DNA of 64,000 nucleotides, taken from contig NZ_QZEY01000019.1 of the NCBI RefSeq assembly GCF_003594875.1, forward strand, positions 62,001 to 126,000, written 5' to 3'. Below the pieces are notes generated by a model, which saw nothing but the letters and a program-made list of their open reading frames with translations, was not told where the DNA came from and made no database searches. Origin of the DNA: Bailinhaonella thermotolerans. Its GTDB lineage: Bacteria > Actinomycetota > Actinomycetes > Streptosporangiales > Streptosporangiaceae. Position 1 is the stretch's first letter, and every line of letters starts with the position of its first letter. Below are positions 41,887-49,710 of the stretch, one piece after another. Position numbers and translations under genes: made by a program.

Positions 41887-42599
41887 CGTCCCGCCCTTCT
41901 CTCATCGCCGTTGGTGTCCGTCGCCCAGTTGGACGGATCCGGGACGGCGGCACGCCAGTACTGCTCGACGCACTCCTCCATGATCCGGCCGGTGTTGAGA
42001 GCCCGGCCCGGATCGTCACCCGCGTCGAGTCCCTTCTGCGCGAAGGCCAGCGCCCGCCCGCACAGCTCTGTGGGTATCCCCGCCTCGAAGTACTCGACGA
42101 ATTCCTGCGGTACACCGGGCTCGGCCGCCCTTAGCCGCTCGGCTACCTCCAGACTGCCCAGCTGGTATCGGTTCAGGTCCGCGTAGATCGTCATGCCGAT
42201 CTCGGCCCGGTTGTGGTGCAGGGCGACCCAACACATCATCGAGGGGTAGGCGAAGGCCGCGGTGCTCCACGGTGCCTGCAGGAGCTGTTCCTCGGACAGT
42301 CCGACCGCCCGCGCCATCGCGGCCTGGCGTGTGCGCGCCCCCATTGCCATGTCGCCCAGGTCGAGGAAGACGTCATCCGGGTGCCGGAGCCGCGCCAGCG
42401 GATAGGCCGTGAGCTCGGCCTGCGCCGCCCACGCCTCCAGGCGCAGCACCCGCCGCAGATCGTCCCGGGTCACGCGGCCCGCCTTGAGGTGATCGGCGAA
42501 TGGATTGCCGAGAGGACGCCTTGCGCGCAGAGCGTCGAGTGCCTCGGCGACCTGCCTCGCCGTGGAGCCCGCTGTGATCGTGGGACCGTGTTCAGCCAT
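41883..42599 (-). CDS. TenA/heme-oxygenase-fold protein #3
   Basis: 238 residues from ATG 42599, first gene of the leftward unit #3-#2-A-T-R. Motifs L-R-L-E-A-W-A-A-Q-A-E-L-T-A-Y near residue 60 and C-W-V-A-L-H-H-N-R-A-E near 125. The tail G-R-I-M-E-E-C-V-E-Q-Y-W-R-A-A-V is nearly the same as in #4 (G-R-L-M-E-E-S-V-G-R-Y-W-S-A-A-V), so these two are close paralogues. Tandem coupling with #2 suggests a hetero-oligomer. Confidence 0.78.
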   Translation of the reverse strand: MAEHGPTITAGSTARQVAEALDALRARRPLGNPFADHLKAGRVTRDDLRRVLRLEAWAAQAELTAYPLARLRHPDDVFLDLGDMAMGARTRQAAMARAVGLSEEQLLQAPWSTAAFAYPSMMCWVALHHNRAEIGMTIYADLNRYQLGSLEVAERLRAAEPGVPQEFVEYFEAGIPTELCGRALAFAQKGLDAGDDPGRALNTGRIMEECVEQYWRAAVPDPSNWATDTNGDERRAGR

Positions 42600-42735
42600 C
42601 GCTGGTCTCCGCGCCTGCTCCCCGGGTGTCCGGATCCTGTTTTTCTTGATCGGCTTCTACCCTTGCCGCCCTGGCGGAACCTGGTATCAATGGCCTAGGT
42701 GTTCTGCCCGGACCGCGCACCGGTGCGACCCGCCG

Positions 42736-43479
42736 TCAATCGGCCTGCATGCGCCTCAGGATCGATCGCATGCACCGTTCCAGGGCGGGCGAGGGGGATA
42801 GCCCCGCCTCCACGGCGAGGCGGAGGCGCGCCGACTGGTAGACCTCGAGCGCGTCGGCCGTGCGTCCCGCCCGGTCAAGCGCGACCATGAGCTGTGCGTA
42901 GAGGCGTTCCTCGAGAGGGTGTTCGTGGACGAGCTCCTCAAGTTCGGGAATGATCTCCTGGTGCCGGCTCAGGTTGAGATCGATCTCGACCAGGCGCGTC
43001 AAGGTCAGGGTACGCTCGCGGGTCAGACGGGAGGACTCGCCGTCGCGGATGGGCCCGGGAGGGACGTCCTGCAGTGCTGGGCCACGCCAGATCTTGAGGG
43101 ATTCGCGGTAGCAGTCTGCGGCCGTCTTCGGATCGCCGGCCTTGAGCCGCTCGGCGCGATCCCGGAGTTCACGGAATCGATCGACGTCGACCGCCCCCCT
43201 CGGGACGTCCAGCCGGTATCCCGGATATCGAGTGTGCAGGCGCACCCGCCCGTCGGCGCAGAAGATCCGGCGCAGCCGCGAGACCTGGGCATGCAGGGCA
43301 TTCTCGACCCGTGCGGGCGGGCTGTCGTGCCACAGCTCGGTCACCAGGTCCTCTGTCGAGACGATGCGGCCACGCCTGATCAGCAAGGCCGCCAGCAGGC
43401 TCCGCTTCATCCGTCCGGATACCGGCGAAAAATCATCTCCGCACACCCGGACCTCGAGCGGTCCCAGGATGCGGAACAC
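42736..43479 (-). CDS. SARP-family pathway activator (OmpR-type HTH + BTAD)
   Basis: 247 residues from GTG 43479, preferred over TTG 43503 because AGAGGAGG lies at the right distance. The N-terminal winged helix reads L-G-P-L-E-V-R-V-C-G-D, R-M-K-R-S-L-L-A-A-L-L-I-R-R-G and A-L-H-A-Q-V-S-R-L-R-R. The BTAD region begins near residue 100 and has H-E-H-P-L-E-E-R-L-Y-A-Q-L-M-V-A-L-D-R-A-G-R. SARPs activate antibiotic clusters by binding direct heptameric repeats. It lies centrally in the cluster, beside a leftward operon start. Confidence 0.9.
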   Translation of the reverse strand: MFRILGPLEVRVCGDDFSPVSGRMKRSLLAALLIRRGRIVSTEDLVTELWHDSPPARVENALHAQVSRLRRIFCADGRVRLHTRYPGYRLDVPRGAVDVDRFRELRDRAERLKAGDPKTAADCYRESLKIWRGPALQDVPPGPIRDGESSRLTRERTLTLTRLVEIDLNLSRHQEIIPELEELVHEHPLEERLYAQLMVALDRAGRTADALEVYQSARLRLAVEAGLSPSPALERCMRSILRRMQAD

Positions 43480-43906
43480 GAACTCAGCCTCCTCTTTTAT
43501 CAATAGATCACCCTCACCGTAAATCTTACCGTATTGACGTAGAGCGAATTGTAAGGCATTTCAAACAGATCGTCATCTTCTCTAGTCAAATATCCTTTTG
43601 GAGCTCCTGCCTGCCGCCTCCCGGGCACCTTGGGGAACCAGCCTCTCCTGCGACGCTTGCGCACTTCGAGTTCGAGGCGGGTTCGGCGGCGGCAGGCAAG
43701 CTAATTTCCCGCCGACAGACGGAAACGCATAATCCCTGCAAATAGAGGTCGGATATCTTTCCGTCCGATTCTCGCCGGACCCGGCTACGGAGCAGTGGCA
43801 CGTGAGCGGGGGAGGCCGGCGACCACGCCTCCGGCCTCCCCCGCCAACGCGGGCCCGCGGAGTCTCGCTCCGCGGCACCACCTCACTCTTCGACTGTGGT
43901 CACCGC
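43480..43906. other. AT-richer intergenic control region
   Basis: About 430 nt with no gene. The part next to the SARP start (43500-43760) is unusually A/T-rich for this window. On the minus strand it includes TTACAATTCGC and TTACGGTGAGG, which could be SARP-type repeats and promoter elements. The distal part carries the hairpin at 43806. Confidence 0.4.
43806..43844 (-). terminator. Perfect 14-bp hairpin after the repeat-protein gene
   Basis: GCGGGGGAGGCCGG, 11-nt loop, CCGGCCTCCCCCGC, 63 nt past the stop at 43907. No T run. Confidence 0.6.
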
Positions 43907-44161
43907 CTAGCCCTTGTCCTTGGCCTCGGTCGCCTCGAAGGTGTCCTTGGCCTTGCCCTTGCCCTTGTCCTTGGCCTCGGCCTCGGCCTTGTCGGTGGTA
44001 CCGGTCGTCTCGAAGGTGTCCTTGGCCTCGGTCGTCTTGAAGGCGTCCTTGTCCTTGGCCTCGGTCGCCTCGAAGGTCTCCTTGGCCTTGTCCTTGGCCT
44101 CGGCCTTGTCGGTGGCCTCTGTGGTCTTGAACGTGTCCTTGTCCTTCTTGGGGTCGGTCAT
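43907..44161 (-). CDS. 84-residue Lys/Asp/Glu/Thr/Ala repeat protein
   Basis: ATG 44161 follows GGAGGACACG. After M-T-D-P the sequence uses almost only K, D, E, T, A, F and G, in imperfect repeats of D-(A/T)-F-(K/E)-(A/T)-T-E-A-K-D-K. It contains no Cys, Trp, His, Ser, Asn or Arg. It is probably disordered, resembling LEA-type stress proteins. It lies 22 nt downstream of HisF-like #2 in the same operon, so it could be a carrier, scaffold or substrate rather than a stress protein; no sequence evidence decides this. The matching DNA repeats (GTCCTTGGCCTCGG) make it prone to length change. Confidence 0.7.
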   Translation of the reverse strand: MTDPKKDKDTFKTTEATDKAEAKDKAKETFEATEAKDKDAFKTTEAKDTFETTGTTDKAEAEAKDKGKGKAKDTFEATEAKDKG

Positions 44162-44183
44162 CGTGTCCTCCTTTCGTCGGGTG

Positions 44184-44966
44184 TCACAGGACGTCTCGGT
44201 CGTCCACGCCGGCGAGGGCCTCGCGCAGATGGCGGGTCGCCTCGGCCACGGAATGGCTGCCGTTGTGGAGCATCTTGTTCGTGAGCACGTACGTCGCCCC
44301 CGCCGCGAGCCCTTCGACGAGGTGGTCCAGGGTTCCGCAGCCGCCGGACGCGACGACCGGGACCGAGACCGCCCCGGTCATCGCGCGGACCAGGTCCAGG
44401 TCGTAACCCCGCCCCGTGCCCTCCTGGTCCAGGCTGTTGGGCAGGATGCAGCCGGCTCCCAGGTCGGCGAGCATCGCCGCCCACGTGCACGCGTCCAGGG
44501 GGGTCTCGGTCTCGCCGCCTTCGACCACCACGTTCCACCGGTCCCCGGCCCGCCGCACGTTCATCACGCCGACGACCCGGCCCGCCCCGAAGCGGCGGCT
44601 CGTGTCGTGTAGCACCGACGGGCGTTCGACCGACGTGGTGCTGATGCCCACCGCGGCGGCCCCGAGGTCCAGCAGCAGCGCCAGATCGTCCACCGACCTC
44701 GCCACCCCGTTGTGCACGGTGACCCACAAGGGAGCACCGAGTTCGGCCGCCCGGCGAACGATGGGCAGGAACGTGGCGGCGTCCTCCCAGGGGTCGAGGA
44801 TGTCCAGGAAGATGCCCTCGGCGCCCTGTTCCCGGTACCGGGCGGCGACCTCGACCGGGTCGGACGGATCGTCGAGCCCGCTGATCCCGGACGGTTCGGT
44901 GGTCCGGCCCCCGGCGACGTCTATCGTCGGAATGACGGGCGACAGCCCGCTGTTCCCGCTGGTCAT
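44184..44966 (-). CDS. HisF-like TIM-barrel protein #2
   Basis: 260 residues from ATG 44966 (GGAGGG). Starts S-P-V-I-P-T-I-D-V-A-G-G-R-T-T-E, with L-D-Q-E-G-T-G-R-G-Y-D and V-A-S-G-G-C-G-T-L-D-H later: the HisF plan. The first catalytic Asp is present; the second position is Asn (G-V-M-N where HisF has A-I-D). It is closest to #1. It precedes the repeat protein and is separated from the KAS III-like gene by a decayed polysaccharide lyase. Confidence 0.85.
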   Translation of the reverse strand: MTSGNSGLSPVIPTIDVAGGRTTEPSGISGLDDPSDPVEVAARYREQGAEGIFLDILDPWEDAATFLPIVRRAAELGAPLWVTVHNGVARSVDDLALLLDLGAAAVGISTTSVERPSVLHDTSRRFGAGRVVGVMNVRRAGDRWNVVVEGGETETPLDACTWAAMLADLGAGCILPNSLDQEGTGRGYDLDLVRAMTGAVSVPVVASGGCGTLDHLVEGLAAGATYVLTNKMLHNGSHSVAEATRHLREALAGVDDRDVL

Positions 44967-45059
44967 TCGGCCCTCCACGCTGCCTCGCCGTACCATGTCC
45001 CCTCTTACTCCCCAGGCCCGCTGACGCGGTGATGACGGCGCGCTGACTTTCCTCCACCC

Positions 45060-45869
45060 CGACGGGGCATCGCCCTCATCGTCTGGCTGGGCGGGGCGGG
45101 GCGGGACGGAGGAGCGGGATGGCGTGCGTTCGCCAGGCGAGCCTGACCTTGGCGCGGTAGGTGGTCCGGCGCCCAGGCCAGGGCGACGCGCACCCTCAGA
45201 GCGGTTCCCGTCCCGGTGACCGTGACGGTCCTTGCGGTGACCGCGGCGGTTGATGTCGCGCCAGGAACCGGCGCCTGGCTCGCGCAGCGCCCGGACGCGC
45301 GCCCCCGCAGGGGAAGACGTAGCCGCCGAAGCCCTTGATATGCGCCGAGCGGGCCCCGTCGAGGTCGCGGACCAGCCCAGGCCGTCCGGCATGGCGGTAC
45401 CGTCCACGGTGAACGCGGGCGTTCCGGTGGCGCTGAGGTTACGGAGATCCACGGCGGTCTCGACCGTGGTCCCATCGGAGCAGGGATGTCCGCGCCGAGG
45501 CAGACGACCGCGTCGTCCAGGCAGAACCAGGACTTTGCGGGCCCCGGTGCATGCTGGCCTAGCCGGCGAGATGCTGGCCGAGGACGCTGTGCCGTCCGTC
45601 GGTGGCGCCGCCTGCCCAGGTCGTGGCCGGGCGTGGCTTCCCGAGCTCGCCGCCCTGCCCGTCAGCGAGGATCTTGCGAGACCGTGACAACGGGAAGCCG
45701 GTAAGGGTCGGCGGTGGGCCAGCACCCGTCGGAGTACTGGCCATTGCCGAACGTCGAGCCCCACCAGTAGGTCATGCCGTCGTTGGCGTGCCAGCCGCGC
45801 GGGTTCTCGCCGTTGCCGTACTCGTAGTAGCTGGTCCGGGCCGCGCACATGCTCCCGGCGGGCGGGCGA
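45060..45869 (-). pseudogene. PL8-family polysaccharide lyase (hyaluronate/chondroitin/xanthan lyase type), heavily frameshifted
   Basis: Pieces in several minus-strand frames line up with the PL8 catalytic domain. From the right: Y-E-Y-G-N-G-E-N-P-R-G-W-H, G-M-T-Y-W-W, Y-S-D-G-C-W-P-T-A-D-P-Y-R-L-P, then W-A-G-G-A-T-D-G-R, then E-T-A-V-D-L-R-N-L-S and F-T-V-D-G-T-A-M-P-D-G-L-G-W, then A-L-R-E-P-G-A-G-S-W-R-D-I-N-R. The order is conserved but at least three frameshifts and both ends are lost. PL8 enzymes depolymerise acidic polysaccharides outside the cell. The fragment separates HisF-like #2 from the KAS III/ThDP pair. Confidence 0.75.
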
Positions 45870-46916
45870 TCACCCCGGACGGCGGGCACCCCCGCCCCGG
45901 CCGGTGTTCTTGAGCAGCAGGGCGGCGAGGTGGAGGCCCGCCCCCGCGGCGGCGATGACGACGTAGGGCGCGGTGATCGCGTCGAAGTAGCGGGCCAGGG
46001 TGACCGGGTAGCTGGCGGTGACCATGTTGCCGTACTCGTCAAACGTCTCCAGGTACTGCGCGGGCCGGATCCGGTCGTTCCAGTGGTCCAGGAGGAGCCG
46101 CGACCCCTGGTGGGTGATGAGCGCGATGCTTTCCCCGTCCAGGCCGTGGTGGCCGAGCAGGCCGGTGACGAGTGCGGGCAGCCCGTCCTTCAGGACGCCG
46201 CCCAGGACCTCGGGACCGGTCTCGGGGTCCATGGCGTAGGTGGGGATCGGCACGCCTGAGGGGTCACGGGGCAGCCCGGACCAGCCCGGCGCGGTGCGGT
46301 CCCGGATCGTCAGCGTCATGGACTCGAAGTACCGCGCGTCGGTGTGGCAGGCGTAGTCGACGACGGCCAGGCCCGCCCCGGGCCCGACGACCGCCGCGCC
46401 CGCGCCGTCCCCGATCGCGACGGCGTGGGGCCGGGTGTAGTCGACGTGGCGGCTCCAGTTCGAGCCGGTGACCACCAGGGCGTGCCCGCAGGTCCCGGCC
46501 CTGACCGCCTCCGCCGCCAGGAACACGCCGAGCGGGAAGTTGCTGTACTCGCTGTTGATGGGGACGACCACGGCCTCCGGGCGCAGCCCGAGCGCCGAGT
46601 GCAGCAGGTAGAGGCCGTTCGGCGCCATGTAGTCGGACACGGAGACGTAGCCGTAGAGCCGGTCGATCCGGTTCGGGGTCACCTTCGCCGCGGCCATGGC
46701 CGTACGGCAGGCGTCGAGCATGAACGACTCGATCGACTCGTGATCGGCGAGGACGCGCCGCCTACCGGCCCCGGTGATCATCTCCTGCTCGCCGCCCGCC
46801 GGGCCCTCCGGATCGACCTGGCGGTACATCGGGTCATCGGTGTCCTTCTCCTGGTCCGGGACCGCGTGGCCGCAGCCCAGGACAGCGGGGGTCACGAGCC
46901 TGCCCGGCTCACCCAT
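45870..46916 (-). CDS. KAS III-like protein without the catalytic Cys
   Basis: 348 residues from ATG 46916, overlapping the upstream ThDP gene by 8 nt. Thiolase-fold landmarks are clear: A-I-G-D-G-A-G-A-A-V-V-G, the His motif I-T-H-Q-G-S and the Asn motif G-N-M-V-T-A-S-Y-P. At the nucleophile site, where KAS III has N-A-A-C-S-G-F, this protein has N-S-E-Y-S-N-F. Tyr or the neighbouring Ser replaces Cys. It may be an acyltransferase, decarboxylase or partner subunit rather than a ketosynthase. Its last codons run into the PL8 fragment, so the natural C-terminus could have been altered. Confidence 0.82.
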   Translation of the reverse strand: MGEPGRLVTPAVLGCGHAVPDQEKDTDDPMYRQVDPEGPAGGEQEMITGAGRRRVLADHESIESFMLDACRTAMAAAKVTPNRIDRLYGYVSVSDYMAPNGLYLLHSALGLRPEAVVVPINSEYSNFPLGVFLAAEAVRAGTCGHALVVTGSNWSRHVDYTRPHAVAIGDGAGAAVVGPGAGLAVVDYACHTDARYFESMTLTIRDRTAPGWSGLPRDPSGVPIPTYAMDPETGPEVLGGVLKDGLPALVTGLLGHHGLDGESIALITHQGSRLLLDHWNDRIRPAQYLETFDEYGNMVTASYPVTLARYFDAITAPYVVIAAAGAGLHLAALLLKNTGRGGGARRPG

Positions 46917-48603
46917 CCTTCAGCACCTCCGATCGCCGGCGCAGGGCCCACGGGACCTCGCTCCCGTCGACGCGTGCGTCTATCAGCCAGGGCTCCCGCC
47001 GTTCCAGCGCCGTCGTGAGCGCGTCGTCGAACTCCGCCGCGGTGGAGACGGTGACGGCCCGGGCCCCGAGTCCTCGCGCGATGGCGGCCGCGTCCAGGGC
47101 CCGGCTGTACATCGATCCGGGTGTGTTCCCGAAGAGCATCTCCTGGATGTTGGCGACCATGGCGTTGCCCTGGTTGTTCAGCACGATCCAGATGACGGGT
47201 ACCCCGCGCTCGGCGGCGGTGTGGATCTCCATCCCGCCCATCGCGAACGCGGCGTCGCCGGCCAGTGCCACCACCGGACGGTCGGGCCTGGCCAGCTTGG
47301 CGCCGATGGAGGCGGGGATCGAGTACCCCATGCACCCGACGTTCATGGAGCAGTAGACCTCCGCGCGCGGGCCGCAGCGGTAGTGCTCGCCGGCCCAGCA
47401 CAGCGCGTTTCCCGCGTCGAGGAACAGCAGCGCGTCCCCGGGGAGCAGCGCGTCCAGGCGCGCGGCCACAGTGGACCCGAGCAGGGCGGAGGCGTCCCCG
47501 TCCGGATCGCCGTTTCGCGCCGCGCGTCCAGCCGGGCGTACGGCCGGGCGGCCGGCGGTGGTGGGAGCCCGCGCGGGCAGCGCGTCGAGCAGATCCCTGA
47601 GCGCGGAGCGCACGTCGGCGGCGATCGGGTGGTCGACGGGATAGGTGCGGCCCAGTTGCAGGGGGTCGGCGTCGATCTGGGCGACCACCCGGTCCTCCGT
47701 CAGCCCCGGATCCCACCCGGCCGTCGAGACCTCGCCCAGGCTGCTGCCGAGGACGAGGATGAGGTCCACCTCGGCGGCCAGGACCGCCTCGTGGGTCTCC
47801 GGGGTGCCGCCGTAGTTGCCGAACACGCCGAGCGACAGCGGGTGGTCTTCCGGGAAGACGCCCTTGGCCTTGATCGTCGTGGTCACCGGGATCGCGCGGA
47901 GCTCGGCGAGCGCGAGGATCTCGGGGCCTGCCCGAGCGATCTTGGCGCCCTGCCCGGCGAAGATGATCGGCCGCCGCGCCTGTTCGATCGCTTCTGCCAG
48001 CGCGCGGATCTCGGACCGTGCCGCAGCCCGCGGAGCGGGAGCCGGGACGAGACGTCCCGGCCCGTCCGGCTCGGGCCCGTCCAGCACGTCGGCGGGCAGT
48101 CCGAGGTAGACCGCGCCGGGCAGCCCGGCGGTCGCGGTCCGGATGGCCCGGGGCAGGAGCGCCGGAAGCTGATCGGGCGAGGTGATGAGCGCCGCGAGCC
48201 GGCACGCCGACCCGAAGATCTGGACGGCGTCGATGCTCCAGTTCCCGCCGCTCGCGTCCTGGAGCCCGCCCTGCCCGAACCGGCCGGTCGGGACCTGGCC
48301 GCCGAGGACGAGCACCGGGGCCCAGTCGCTCGTGGCGGATGCGGCCGCGGTCAGCGCGTGCGTCGTCCCTGGCCCCGCCGTGACGCACGCCACACCCAGT
48401 TCGCCGGTGGCCTGCGCGTGCCCCTCGGCCATGAACACCGCGCCCTCTTCGTGCTTCGCCAGCACGAAGTCGAGGTCGGCGCGCCGGTCAAGAACGTTGA
48501 GCAGTGTCAGCATCGGGCCGCCGGGCACGCCGAATATCCGGCTCACACCGGCCGCGACGAGCCGGTCCAGCAGGAAGTGCGCCGCCGTTCTCGTCCCGGT
48601 CAT
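46909..48603 (-). CDS. ThDP-dependent enzyme, acetolactate synthase-like
   Basis: 564 residues from ATG 48603 (GGGTGAGGG). It has all three domains: an N-terminal PYR domain with the catalytic Glu in A-K-H-E-E-G-A-V-F-M-A-E-G, the central domain with F-A-G-Q-G-A-K, and the PP domain with V-V-A-L-A-G-D-A-A-F-A-M-G-G-M-E then V-L-N-N-Q-G-N for Mg-diphosphate. The family decarboxylates 2-oxo acids and ligates the aldehyde to another carbonyl. No ilvN partner or other branched-chain genes are nearby, so it belongs to the secondary pathway. Co-translated with the KAS III-like gene. Confidence 0.87.
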   Translation of the reverse strand: MTGTRTAAHFLLDRLVAAGVSRIFGVPGGPMLTLLNVLDRRADLDFVLAKHEEGAVFMAEGHAQATGELGVACVTAGPGTTHALTAAASATSDWAPVLVLGGQVPTGRFGQGGLQDASGGNWSIDAVQIFGSACRLAALITSPDQLPALLPRAIRTATAGLPGAVYLGLPADVLDGPEPDGPGRLVPAPAPRAAARSEIRALAEAIEQARRPIIFAGQGAKIARAGPEILALAELRAIPVTTTIKAKGVFPEDHPLSLGVFGNYGGTPETHEAVLAAEVDLILVLGSSLGEVSTAGWDPGLTEDRVVAQIDADPLQLGRTYPVDHPIAADVRSALRDLLDALPARAPTTAGRPAVRPAGRAARNGDPDGDASALLGSTVAARLDALLPGDALLFLDAGNALCWAGEHYRCGPRAEVYCSMNVGCMGYSIPASIGAKLARPDRPVVALAGDAAFAMGGMEIHTAAERGVPVIWIVLNNQGNAMVANIQEMLFGNTPGSMYSRALDAAAIARGLGARAVTVSTAAEFDDALTTALERREPWLIDARVDGSEVPWALRRRSEVLKDG

Positions 48604-48776
48604 CCCTCACCCCCGGCCAGGTGGGCCTTCGATGCCAAGCTATGACGGCCGCCTGATCCACGTCGGCCATATTCCCGTGCGGCGGGCGAGCGGCGACGAA
48701 TCCGGGGCTCGGCGATCCCGTCCGGCGCGAGGCCGAGATCGCGTACGCCCCAGGCCGGGGTCACCCGAGCGCCCGC

Positions 48777-49433
48777 CTATCCGAGGACCGCGGCGCTCCA
48801 GTACCGGCCCACGCTCTCCTCCATGAGACGGCCGACCTTGAACGCGCGGACCGGGTCGTCACCGCGGTCGATCCCCTGCTGGGCGAAGGCCAGCACGCTC
48901 TCGCACAGCCCCGGGGGCGCCGCCTCGGAGTAGTAGCCGGTGATCTCCGCGGGGACGTCGAGATCGTTCTGGCGCAGGGCGCGGGAGATCTCGTTGGCAC
49001 CCGTGTAGTACCTGTCGATGTCCGCGTAGATCGCGATGGCGAACTCGGCCTGGCTGAAGTGGAGCGCCGACCAGCACAGGAAGGCCGGGTAGGAGAACCA
49101 GTCGGGGGTCGAGGGCATGCGCGAGAGCTGTCCCGCGTCCAGTCCCACGGTGGCGCCCATCCCGGGCAGCCGGGATCGGGCGCTGTGGGCCATCTTGTTC
49201 AGTGCGATGAACACCGGGTGCCGATGGCGGAACCCGCCGAGGGTGTAGGACGTGATCTCCGCCGTGACCGCGTCCATCTCCAGTTGCAGCAGCCGCCGTA
49301 CGTGGTCGAGCGTCAGCGTCCCGGACTCGCACGTGTCCAGGAAGGCATTGGAGATGGGTCGCTTCTCCCGCAGTTCGACCAAGGCCTTCACGATGTCCGG
49401 CGCGCTGCCGACAGCGATCTCCGAGTTGGTCAT
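48777..49433 (-). CDS. TenA/heme-oxygenase-fold protein #4
   Basis: 218 residues from ATG 49433 after GGAGGGACC. Motifs L-Q-L-E-M-D-A-V-T-A-E-I-T-S-Y near residue 50, C-W-S-A-L-H-F-S-Q-A-E-F-A near 120 and the closing E-E-S-V-G-R-Y-W. Closest to #3. It is divergent from flavoprotein #2 across a 277-nt region and may share regulation with it. Confidence 0.78.
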   Translation of the reverse strand: MTNSEIAVGSAPDIVKALVELREKRPISNAFLDTCESGTLTLDHVRRLLQLEMDAVTAEITSYTLGGFRHRHPVFIALNKMAHSARSRLPGMGATVGLDAGQLSRMPSTPDWFSYPAFLCWSALHFSQAEFAIAIYADIDRYYTGANEISRALRQNDLDVPAEITGYYSEAAPPGLCESVLAFAQQGIDRGDDPVRAFKVGRLMEESVGRYWSAAVLG

Positions 49434-49710
49434 GGTCCCTCCTCCGGGAGCGTGTGTGCGCGGTCCCGCGCCCCGGCCCGCCGCGCTGGAGGGCGGTGCG
49501 AACGACCCCTGGTCTCGCGTTCCGGCGTGCCCGCCGACTATCTGCGGAAACTGGTACGAAAATCCTGGTACATCCCTCTCCGCCGGGACGCCGGAGGCGT
49601 GCGCAAGGCGGATGTCAGGCCACCGTCAGCGGCGCGTCAGAGACGGGGGGACAGTACCGCCATCGCCATCGGAACCCGGCGTGATCCGCAGCGGCGGCGA
49701 GGAGGACGAC

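Noticed and set aside
39847-42186. 779-codon plus-strand frame opposite the A-T-R and TenA-like genes
   Set aside because: Antisense shadow; the minus strand carries all adenylation and reductase motifs.
46909-48603. Housekeeping acetolactate synthase for branched-chain amino acids
   Set aside because: No small subunit, ilvC or leu genes adjacent, and it is co-translated with a Cys-less KAS III in a secondary cluster.
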